8,502 bases of DNA from Nitrospinota bacterium (GTDB lineage: Bacteria; Nitrospinota; Nitrospinia; Nitrospinales; VA-1), in contig PCCT01000090.1 of assembly GCA_002731985.1 (NCBI GenBank), positions 1-8,502 on the forward strand. The letters are read 5' to 3'. Shown here in pieces: positions 1 to 5,037 of this stretch (positions are counted from its first letter, which is position 1; every line of letters begins with the position of its first letter). The notes below the pieces were generated by a model. That model ran no database searches. It saw nothing but the letters and a program-made list of their open reading frames with translations, and was not told the DNA's origin. The translations under genes were made by a program, and so were the position numbers.

Positions 1-207
1 GGGGTTGTTTCCGTTAATTGTCAGCGTCAGCGTTTTGACCGACATGACTGGAAAATCGACGCAGGTTCAGGTAAGACCTATCAGAGCGACTACCATATGG
101 ACCACGTTACTCCAGGTACATACATTGAGCCTGGGTACGGTATGCCAGAAGGCACCGAGCGCGGAATCTTCGCTGTTGGTGGGCACAAGAAAGAAAGAGA
201 TCGTTAA
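1..207 (+). CDS. 3' end of an unrecognised protein (5' partial)
   Basis: Frame 1 is open from the first base to a TAA at 205-207 and gives 68 residues without a start, so the gene begins outside the window. The peptide is rich in Gly, His, Tyr and charged residues (for example TPGTYIEPGYGMP and FAVGGHKKERDR near its end) and its composition looks like a real soluble C-terminus. A strong intrinsic terminator begins 17 bases after the stop, which supports this frame over the frame-2 ORF starting at base 5 that would run into the hairpin. It has one Cys and no membrane segment in the visible part. I do not recognise the family and assign no function. It appears to be the last gene of the preceding transcription unit. 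Confidence 0.7.
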   Translation, partial: GVVSVNCQRQRFDRHDWKIDAGSGKTYQSDYHMDHVTPGTYIEPGYGMPEGTERGIFAVGGHKKERDR

Positions 208-223
208 GAAACACTTGTTTTTC

Positions 224-258
224 AGCCGGGGGGCTTAGGCCCCTCGGCTTTTTTTTTT
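224..258 (+). terminator. Strong rho-independent terminator
   Basis: Arms 224-233 and 240-249 pair over 10 bp (AGCCGGGGGG with CCCCTCGGCT, one G-T wobble) around a six-base loop, followed by a run of ten T at 249-258. It lies just after the stop of the partial first gene and insulates it from the DUF1566 cluster. Confidence 0.92.
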
Positions 259-285
259 GGAATTTTTAGCTGATCCCATTACAAT
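257..285 (+). promoter_or_regulatory. Putative sigma70-type promoter of the DUF1566 cluster
   Basis: TTGGAA at 257-262 (4 of 6 to TTGACA) and TACAAT at 280-285 (5 of 6 to TATAAT) are separated by exactly 17 bases. A start near 292 would give a leader of about 34 bases before the first ATG at 326. The -35 box overlaps the end of the upstream terminator T-tract, so the two signals are packed together. Called by eye; no start-site data. Confidence 0.5.
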
Positions 286-325
286 AGTCCATATTCTCTT
301 GAACTTTAACTGGAGTAATATATAG

Positions 326-820
326 ATGACTGAACAACGATTCGTCGATAACGGGGATGGTACGGTTACCGATAGCTGGACGAAGCTAATGTGGATGCAG
401 GAAGATTCGTTCTTAAAGCTGAAAAAGTTTTTGACCTACCCCCATGCCAAAAGGTTTTTGGATAAATTTAACACAGAGTCTTTTGCGGGACACAACGACT
501 GGCGGTTTCCTCACAAGCGTGAGGCGCACAGCTTGCTTGATAAAACTACGTCCATTAAAGATAAATATGATATAGACATTTATATCGATCCTGTTTTTAC
601 TATAGGTTGCGGGTATGATACCTGGACTTGTCATACCCGGGGCAAGATCACCGCTTATGCTTATTCTTTCAGTAGTGGCAGAGGAGGGCATAAGGAAGTG
701 GATGATACTCTTAACACAAGTGTCCGCTTTGTTCGCGGCGAGTTTGACAATACTCGCCTTAAGATCACCGCTGTCCCTCAAGTGAAGGATATGATCACTC
801 AAGGAGGAGGGTGGCGTTAA
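326..820 (+). CDS. DUF1566 (Lcl C-terminal-like) protein, copy 1
   Basis: This 164-residue protein is one DUF1566 domain (about residues 5-138) plus a 26-residue tail. It shows FVDNGDGTVTD at 6-16, LMW at 21-23, FAGHNDWRFP at 53-62, YIDPVF at 86-91, a DTWT step at 98-101 and VRFVRG at 133-138. No signal peptide or membrane segment is present, so it is predicted to be cytoplasmic unless it uses an unusual export route. The ATG is preceded by TGGAG ten bases upstream. It is the first gene after the promoter at 257-285. The family's molecular role is poorly defined; members include surface adhesin domains (Legionella Lcl), so ligand binding is possible but not shown here. The 3' end of the gene carries a purine-rich AGGAGGAGG stretch at 802-810, which could serve translation of a following small ORF. 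Confidence 0.88.
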   Translation: MTEQRFVDNGDGTVTDSWTKLMWMQEDSFLKLKKFLTYPHAKRFLDKFNTESFAGHNDWRFPHKREAHSLLDKTTSIKDKYDIDIYIDPVFTIGCGYDTWTCHTRGKITAYAYSFSSGRGGHKEVDDTLNTSVRFVRGEFDNTRLKITAVPQVKDMITQGGGWR

Positions 821-821
821 C

Positions 822-995
822 GTGAGTGAGTTAGCCTTGCTGGAAAGTAAGGTTCTCGGGGCTTTGGGCTTGAAAATCAACCTTTGGGGTGGTAATTTAT
901 ATCAATTAATTCCTGAAAAGTTTAAACGATTTGAGGTTTGCCCCTGTTTTATGTTAATTAAGAATACTCTTCCTTCGAATCACATTTCATATTGA
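822..995 (+). CDS. Possible small protein (57 aa), GTG start
   Basis: A GTG one base after the stop of DUF1566 copy 1 opens a 57-residue frame ending at TGA 993-995. A strong Shine-Dalgarno-like run (AGGAGGAGGG) ends 10 bases before the GTG, and the near-touching stop and start would allow translational coupling. The peptide has a hydrophobic and basic mix (for example LGALGLKINLWGG, then EVCPCFMLIK with a CPC motif) and matches nothing I recognise. It fills most of the only long gap (254 bases) in the array. Against it: the SD spacing is a little long, GTG is the only usable start, and the ORF is short enough to occur by chance in AT-rich DNA. Confidence 0.3.
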   Translation: MSELALLESKVLGALGLKINLWGGNLYQLIPEKFKRFEVCPCFMLIKNTLPSNHISY

Positions 996-1074
996 CTCAT
1001 CTTATGATTTTGAATGTGGCATAGAGGATAGGGGTGTTTTTTGTCCAACCCAGATTTTAAAAATTGAGGGTGTT

Positions 1075-1518
1075 TTGGCAAATTCAGCTGAGTGTGCATA
1101 TAAAGATAATAGTGATGGAACCGTTTCAGATTCTGAAAACGATTTGCAGTGGTCGATGCGAGACTCCAGGCAGGAGCTTGGGAAATGGCTCAACTGGGAC
1201 GAGGCAAGTGCCTATGTGAAGGCTTGTAATGAGCAGGGGTATCTGGGGTATAATGATTGGAGGCTCCCAACAAAAAGTGAGGTTCGGTCTCTGTTTAAAA
1301 ATAAAGAGGCTTATGAAACTATTTTTTTAGATCTGCACCAAAAGAAAAAACGAAAAGTCTCTAATTATCAGGCGGGTGGTGAGAGTAGTTTCTGGACCTC
1401 TGAGACGCGATACGATTCTTATGCTTGGAAAAGTTACTACCCGACAGGGAAAGAAATTTGTGTAGACCAGACGGTCTCAACTACGGGAACCTCTGCCAGA
1501 TTGGTTAGAGATCTTTAG
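1075..1518 (+). CDS. DUF1566 protein, copy 2 (diverged)
   Basis: This is a single DUF1566 domain (about residues 9-146) in a 147-residue protein. Landmarks are YKDNSDGTVSD at 9-19, LQW at 24-26 instead of LMW, WDEASAY at 41-47, GYNDWRLP at 58-65, FWTSETR at 106-112 and ARLVRDL at the end. The middle, residues 76-103, is unlike the other copies: it lacks the IDPVF-like segment and has a basic HQKKKRK patch. The start is TTG, with GAGGG four bases upstream; the frame stays open back to 958 but contains no ATG, GTG or TTG there, and the TTG start gives an N-terminus of the same length as the other copies. No signal peptide. It is 75 bases upstream of the next copy. Confidence 0.82.
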   Translation: MANSAECAYKDNSDGTVSDSENDLQWSMRDSRQELGKWLNWDEASAYVKACNEQGYLGYNDWRLPTKSEVRSLFKNKEAYETIFLDLHQKKKRKVSNYQAGGESSFWTSETRYDSYAWKSYYPTGKEICVDQTVSTTGTSARLVRDL

Positions 1519-1593
1519 GAAGAAGTTGGAAAACGTTGCGATTTTGTTAGTGGTCTTCTACGGATTGAAATATGAAATCTGGAGTATTGAGAT

Positions 1594-2217
1594 ATGTCTG
1601 ATGAAGAATTAAAGGAAGAGCAGGAACCTGAAGAGGGTGCCGAGGGTATTCCCGATCAGGATGATGAAGATGCTCAAACTGAATGGCTTGGTGAAGAAGA
1701 GTGGGATGACGAGGAAGATGAAGACGAGATAGCCGAACAGGAAGTCCCCTCGTTCATCGACAATGGAGATGGTACCATCAGTGATCCGCGTAACAAGCTG
1801 ATGTGGGCTAAGGCAGACTCTTATGCAGTATTCAAGTATGGTATCAACTGGTTTGAAGCTCAGGATTACTGCGAGTCTCTGAATGAAAAAGAATTTGCCG
1901 GATACGATGACTGGCGCCTGTGCAGTACCGAAGAAGCCAAGTCGATGTTTTCTTTCACTAAGAGTAGTGTAGATAAGGATGGCTCTGAAATTCATATCGA
2001 TGAGGTTTTTGAGCCGGACGGAGGCCATAACACCTGGACATATGTGGAAAAACCGGACTACCACCAGTATGCTGAGAAGTTCAGCTATATTACTGGTAAC
2101 GAATTCTGGGAGCATAAGGACAACGAGTATTCGCATGTCCGCCTTGTTAGAGATGCCAGCGAGCGCGAGGAATATGAGCCTGAGTGGCGTAAAGATACTA
2201 AAAAGTTCCAGCGCTGA
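1594..2217 (+). CDS. DUF1566 protein, copy 3, with acidic N-terminal extension
   Basis: The 207-residue protein has two parts. Residues 1-50 are extremely acidic (28 Asp/Glu, a single Lys) and probably disordered. Residues 53-188 form the DUF1566 domain, with FIDNGDGTISD at 54-64, LMW at 69-71, FAGYDDWRL at 101-109, IHIDEVF at 133-139, NTWT at 146-149 and VRLVRDA at 182-188. A charged tail follows (EREEYEPEWRKDTKKFQR). The motif normally reading W-R-M-P reads W-R-L-C here. The ATG has GGAG 9 bases upstream inside a CTGGAGTA leader that resembles the one before copy 1. No signal peptide. The acidic segment could act as a charge-based interaction arm or solubility tag; this is inference. Confidence 0.88.
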   Translation: MSDEELKEEQEPEEGAEGIPDQDDEDAQTEWLGEEEWDDEEDEDEIAEQEVPSFIDNGDGTISDPRNKLMWAKADSYAVFKYGINWFEAQDYCESLNEKEFAGYDDWRLCSTEEAKSMFSFTKSSVDKDGSEIHIDEVFEPDGGHNTWTYVEKPDYHQYAEKFSYITGNEFWEHKDNEYSHVRLVRDASEREEYEPEWRKDTKKFQR

Positions 2218-2266
2218 TCACAGCCAGCCGAATCTATAGACTACAGTTAGAGGTTTTGATAAGAAA

Positions 2267-2485
2267 ATGTCTCATTACATGATTTTTGGAAAAGATGATT
2301 GCCCTCATACTAAAAAGGCGCGTGACGATTTTAAACAAATGAACCGTGCGTTTGTCTACGTCAACGTAGACACTAACTCGCATGGGTTAGAAAAATTGCT
2401 TGAATACACCGAAGGAAAATACATTGTTCCGGTTATTGTCGAAGTTGACGAAGGCAATGTTGAAATTGGTTACACAGGCGACTGA
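2267..2485 (+). CDS. Small glutaredoxin-like protein (UXX-star-like, Cys form)
   Basis: This 72-residue protein has the beginning of a thioredoxin/glutaredoxin fold: a first beta strand (YMIFGKDD), a CPHT active-site-like motif with the sole Cys at residue 12, a helix rich in Lys and Asp, a second strand (FVYVNVD at 29-35), and the cis-proline signature IVPVIV at 53-58 followed by IGYTGD at the C-terminus. The arrangement resembles the short UXX-star glutaredoxin-like (seleno)protein family, in which the active residue is often selenocysteine; here it is Cys. With no second active-site Cys, a monothiol mechanism is expected if it is a redox enzyme. It sits 49 bases after DUF1566 copy 3 and 28 bases before the next copy, so it is probably co-transcribed. 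The SD is weak. The partner is unknown. Confidence 0.82.
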   Translation: MSHYMIFGKDDCPHTKKARDDFKQMNRAFVYVNVDTNSHGLEKLLEYTEGKYIVPVIVEVDEGNVEIGYTGD

Positions 2486-2513
2486 AAAGTAATATCACGA
2501 AAAGAGGAATATT

Positions 2514-3011
2514 ATGGGTGAAGAAATCCAGCAGGTACAAGGTGATGCTCCCGTTAAGGTTGATGAGGGTCCAAAGCGTTTTGTAGAAAAAGGACCGCAT
2601 GTTGTTCACGATACCAAGACAGGGATTTTCTGGATGAAAAAAGATTCGTGGCAGGATAAAGGGAAGTTTTTCAACTGGCATGAATCCTGCGATTACAACG
2701 CCAGAAAAAACCTTCGCAAAATAGGTGGGTTTGACGACTGGCGTATGCCATCATTTGACGAAGCTAAAACGTTGTACGATGAAACATGTAGCAACCCGGG
2801 GAAGGGGGGAGTAACATTACGTCTCGATCCCGTATTTCCTGAAGGAGCGTTCAAGGTTGAGTGGTTGGGAGGTGATACTTCTACGCGTAGGCCACGTTAT
2901 GACTATTCTGAAGGGAAAGAGGTTTTTATCGATGAGTATAGCTTCGGTTCGGTAAGGCCATGCCGAAAAGCCTTGGTTCAGAGAGTTGCGACTCGTCCTA
3001 AAAGAAAATAA
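2514..3011 (+). CDS. DUF1566 protein, copy 4 (strongly diverged)
   Basis: The 165-residue protein starts at ATG 2514, with GAGG six bases upstream. The domain spans about residues 22-152. It keeps RFVEK at 22-26, FWMKKDSW at 39-46, NWHESCDY at 54-61, GGFDDWRMP at 71-79 and LRLDPVF at 102-108. It has lost the GDGTV turn (replaced by GPHVVHD) and the TWTS step (EWLGGDTS instead). It ends in a basic tail (RVATRPKRK). Three Cys (59, 92, 150) are present. No signal peptide. Its divergence beside intact reading frames suggests a changed role rather than decay. Its membership of DUF1566 rests on the order of the remaining motifs. Confidence 0.82.
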   Translation: MGEEIQQVQGDAPVKVDEGPKRFVEKGPHVVHDTKTGIFWMKKDSWQDKGKFFNWHESCDYNARKNLRKIGGFDDWRMPSFDEAKTLYDETCSNPGKGGVTLRLDPVFPEGAFKVEWLGGDTSTRRPRYDYSEGKEVFIDEYSFGSVRPCRKALVQRVATRPKRK

Positions 3012-3035
3012 TTAGACTCGAAAGACTGTAATAAA

Positions 3036-3920
3036 ATGACCGAGAAAACGATCAAAAAAGCAGAATATGTTGATAATGGAGACGGTACTGTTTCCGATTT
3101 GGCGAATAACCTCATGTGGCTTAAGAGTGATACATGGATTGAGCTTGGTCGTCGGGTCAGTTGGCATGAAAGTCAGCTTTATGCCAAGGAAGTGAATGAT
3201 AAAAATTTTGCAGGTTATTCCAATTGGAGAGTGCCAAACGGATCGGAAGTTAAATTTCTATTTGATGGAGAGGCTTCCAATACAGATGTAGAGGGTGGAG
3301 AAATTCATCTCAATTCAGTTTTTTCACCGGGTTGCGGCTTCTCAACCTGGACCAGTGAAACCCGTGGTGCCAAGGCCGCTATGGGGTATGACCTGAGGTC
3401 TTCATTTGAGTTCTGGCTGGCTAAAGAAAATGACGGTTTCCCCAGTGCGGTTCGACTGGTCCGTCAGTTGAAATCTTTATCGACTGATAAAGATGGGGAA
3501 CCCCGGTTTGTCGATAACAGTGACGGAACGGTGACCGATCACGAATCACAGCTCATGTGGAAAAGAGATGATTCGTTTCTCGATCTGGACAAATGGGTGT
3601 CCTGGGAAGAAGCAAAAAATTATATTAATGCAATGAACAAAAGCCGATTTGCGGGTAATACCGATTGGCGGATGCCAACCCGGAAAGAAGTGCAAACCAT
3701 TTATGACCCGGGCAATCCTATTATAGACAAGTATGGTGACACAATATTGTTGGTTTCCGAATTCTCACCGGGAGCAGGCCAGACTTGCTGGACCAAAACA
3801 TTGAATAAAACGGACAGGGGTCTGGCTATACGATTTCAGTTTTACAACGGAGATTACAAGTGGCATCAGATGGGATTACGCAGTCACGGTGTTAGAGCGG
3901 TGCGGGAGATTGAAAAATAA
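3036..3920 (+). CDS. Two-domain DUF1566 protein, copies 5 and 6
   Basis: This 294-residue protein carries two complete DUF1566 domains in tandem: residues 10-143 (bases 3063-3464) and 157-291 (bases 3504-3908), joined by a linker of about 13 residues (around LSTDKDGEP). Domain A has YVDNGDGTVSD, LMW at 26-28, FAGYSNWRVP at 58-67, STWTSETR at 103-110 and VRLVRQ at 139-144. Domain B has RFVDNSDGTVTD at 157-168, LMW at 173-175, FAGNTDWRMP at 205-214, TCWTKT at 250-255 and VRAVRE at 286-291. The two domains are no more alike to each other than to copies elsewhere in the array, which suggests fusion of neighbouring genes or an old internal duplication. No strong SD precedes the ATG and the gap to copy 4 is only 24 bases. 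No signal peptide. Confidence 0.88.
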   Translation: MTEKTIKKAEYVDNGDGTVSDLANNLMWLKSDTWIELGRRVSWHESQLYAKEVNDKNFAGYSNWRVPNGSEVKFLFDGEASNTDVEGGEIHLNSVFSPGCGFSTWTSETRGAKAAMGYDLRSSFEFWLAKENDGFPSAVRLVRQLKSLSTDKDGEPRFVDNSDGTVTDHESQLMWKRDDSFLDLDKWVSWEEAKNYINAMNKSRFAGNTDWRMPTRKEVQTIYDPGNPIIDKYGDTILLVSEFSPGAGQTCWTKTLNKTDRGLAIRFQFYNGDYKWHQMGLRSHGVRAVREIEK

Positions 3921-3977
3921 TCTGTGTAGATAGATTCTGCTGCCAGTAAAAAATATTTGAAACCCGGGAAAACCAAG

Positions 3978-4448
3978 ATGGGTCCAGAAGAAAAACCTTC
4001 AGATGGTGAAGCGGTCACAGCGCAGGCGAGATTTGTTGATGGTGAAAATGACACCATCATCGAACGTTCGAAGCGTCTGGTATGGATGAAGGACGATACT
4101 TACCAGTTAACTTCTAAATGGATGAGTTGGATTCAGGTGCGGGACTATGCGGAGGAGTTGAATAAAAAAAGATACGCCGGGTACAGTAATTGGCGTATGC
4201 CCACCACTGCAGAGATCAAAAGCCTTTACGATAAAAAACATTCAAACAAAGACCATTGGGGCCAAGAGGTTCCTCTAAACGAGATATTCAATCCTGGGTT
4301 CGGGTTTTTGTGTTGGACCAGCGAGGTAAGGAATAAAATTCAGGCCGTACGTTTTGGTTTTCGGCGAGGATTAACGACATTCGACGATGTTTACAGGCCA
4401 TCTCGTGGTGCAAGTCGTTTGGTCAGGGATATTCCAAAAAAAGTGTAA
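3978..4448 (+). CDS. DUF1566 protein, copy 7 (GDGT motif altered)
   Basis: From ATG 3978 the protein has 156 residues with one DUF1566 domain (about 18-151): RFVDGENDTI at 18-27 in place of the GDGTV turn, LVW at 34-36, YAGYSNWRMP at 66-75, CWTSEVR at 112-118 and SRLVRD at 146-151. I chose the ATG because an in-frame TTG at 3957 has no SD and would add seven residues (LKPGKTK) that resemble no other copy. A weak GGGAA lies 8 bases before the ATG. The start remains uncertain; 3957 is the alternative. The N-terminal 17 residues are polar and not a signal peptide. The C-terminal variable stretch is rich in Arg. Confidence 0.82.
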   Translation: MGPEEKPSDGEAVTAQARFVDGENDTIIERSKRLVWMKDDTYQLTSKWMSWIQVRDYAEELNKKRYAGYSNWRMPTTAEIKSLYDKKHSNKDHWGQEVPLNEIFNPGFGFLCWTSEVRNKIQAVRFGFRRGLTTFDDVYRPSRGASRLVRDIPKKV

Positions 4449-4510
4449 TTTTTTATGACCGGTCAGATGGGTCCAGCTTTTAAAAAACAAGGGTAACCCG
4501 ATGAAACTTG

Positions 4511-4516
4511 AAGGAG
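4511..4516 (+). promoter_or_regulatory. Shine-Dalgarno supporting the TTG start of copy 8
   Basis: AAGGAG lies 8 bases before TTG 4525. The alternative ATG at 4501 has only GGG 7 bases upstream, and that GGG is part of a GGGTAACCC mini-palindrome that could hide it. Confidence 0.55.
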
Positions 4517-4524
4517 ATTCAGCT

Positions 4525-4950
4525 TTGACGGATGAAAAACGTTTTTGCGACAATGGTGACGGTACCGTCACAGATACCGAAACCAAGTTGATGTGGAAGC
4601 AGACAGACGCCTACCAGGACACCAGCCAATGGTCTAACTGGTTTAAAGCGGAAGAGTACGTGAGGTCCTTAGGTCTGCAGAGATTTGCGGGATACACCGA
4701 CTGGCGGATGCCTACCGTAGAAGAAGCTGAAGAGTTGTTCGATGAAGATTCGCATATCCGTGACATGGACCGGTTTGAGATTTTTATTGATCCTGCATTT
4801 TCTCCGGGAGGAGGATTTACCACTTGGACTTCCGATGAACGTCCGCATGGAACCGCTTGTATTTTTTATTTCCGATACGGTCATGCTAATTTGAATCATA
4901 AGGAAGACATCACTAAAGATACAGTCAGAGCAGTCCGGGATATTAAATAA
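4525..4950 (+). CDS. DUF1566 protein, copy 8
   Basis: Starting at TTG 4525 the product is 141 residues, a single DUF1566 domain (5-140). Landmarks are RFCDNGDGTVTD at 6-17, LMW at 22-24, FAGYTDWRMP at 54-63, IFIDPAFSPGGGF at 86-98, TTWTSDER at 99-106 and VRAVRD at 134-139. The TTG start gives an N-terminus of the pattern M-T-D-E-K-R-F, which matches M-T-E-Q-R-F of copy 1, and it has the better SD. An ATG at 4501 in the same frame would add eight residues and is the conventional alternative. No signal peptide. It is the last DUF1566 gene of the array; the SEC-C gene follows after about 50-90 bases depending on that gene's start. Confidence 0.85.
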   Translation: MTDEKRFCDNGDGTVTDTETKLMWKQTDAYQDTSQWSNWFKAEEYVRSLGLQRFAGYTDWRMPTVEEAEELFDEDSHIRDMDRFEIFIDPAFSPGGGFTTWTSDERPHGTACIFYFRYGHANLNHKEDITKDTVRAVRDIK

Positions 4951-4989
4951 AGAATCCGACTGTAAGGTTTTTATAGATTTGTAGTTAAC

Positions 4990-4994
4990 AGGAG
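4990..4994 (+). promoter_or_regulatory. Shine-Dalgarno without a canonical start at the usual distance
   Basis: AGGAG at 4990-4994 is followed 7 bases later by ATA (5002-5004), which is in frame with the SEC-C gene. No ATG, GTG or TTG lies in that frame between the upstream stop at 4963 and TTG 5038. Confidence 0.4.
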
Positions 4995-5037
4995 AAGCGC
5001 CATAGAGTCTTATAGAGTCATTAATGAGCAGGAAAGT

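Larger units (their letters stand above)
338..4944 (+). repeat. Array of eight diverged DUF1566 domains in seven genes
   Basis: Eight copies of a domain of about 130-140 residues occur head to tail in the same orientation. Shared landmarks in order are: R/E-F/Y-V-D, a GDGTV-like turn followed by S/T-D, L-M-W, a D-S/T-aromatic step, W-x-E-A-x-x-Y, F-A-G-Y-x-D/N-W-R-M/V-P, an Asp-rich middle, P-G-x-G-x-x-T/C-W-T, and a final V-R-x-V-R. The first half is well kept; the last 35-45 residues before the terminal VR-VR motif differ greatly between copies. At DNA level only short blocks around the GDGT motif look alike, so the duplications are old rather than recent. The array is interrupted by a glutaredoxin-like gene and perhaps by one small ORF. 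Confidence 0.85.

Noticed and set aside
5..238. Frame-2 ORF starting at base 5
   Set aside because: It overlaps the frame-1 partial gene, has atypical composition and ends inside the terminator hairpin.
413..880. Minus-strand ORF of 155 residues opposite DUF1566 copy 1
   Set aside because: It lies opposite a clearly conserved domain gene, shows no recognisable motif, and long antisense frames are expected by chance.
958..1074. N-terminal extension of DUF1566 copy 2
   Set aside because: The frame is open but has no ATG, GTG or TTG, and the extension resembles nothing in the other copies.
1609..2136. Minus-strand ORF of 175 residues opposite DUF1566 copy 3
   Set aside because: Its hydrophobic, Phe/Leu-rich sequence is the antisense product of the acidic codons (GAA/GAT read as TTC/ATC); a shadow, not a membrane protein.
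2483..2485. TGA of the glutaredoxin-like gene as a selenocysteine codon
   Set aside because: In UXX-star proteins the Sec replaces the N-terminal active-site Cys, which is an ordinary Cys here; the TGA is at the normal C-terminal end.
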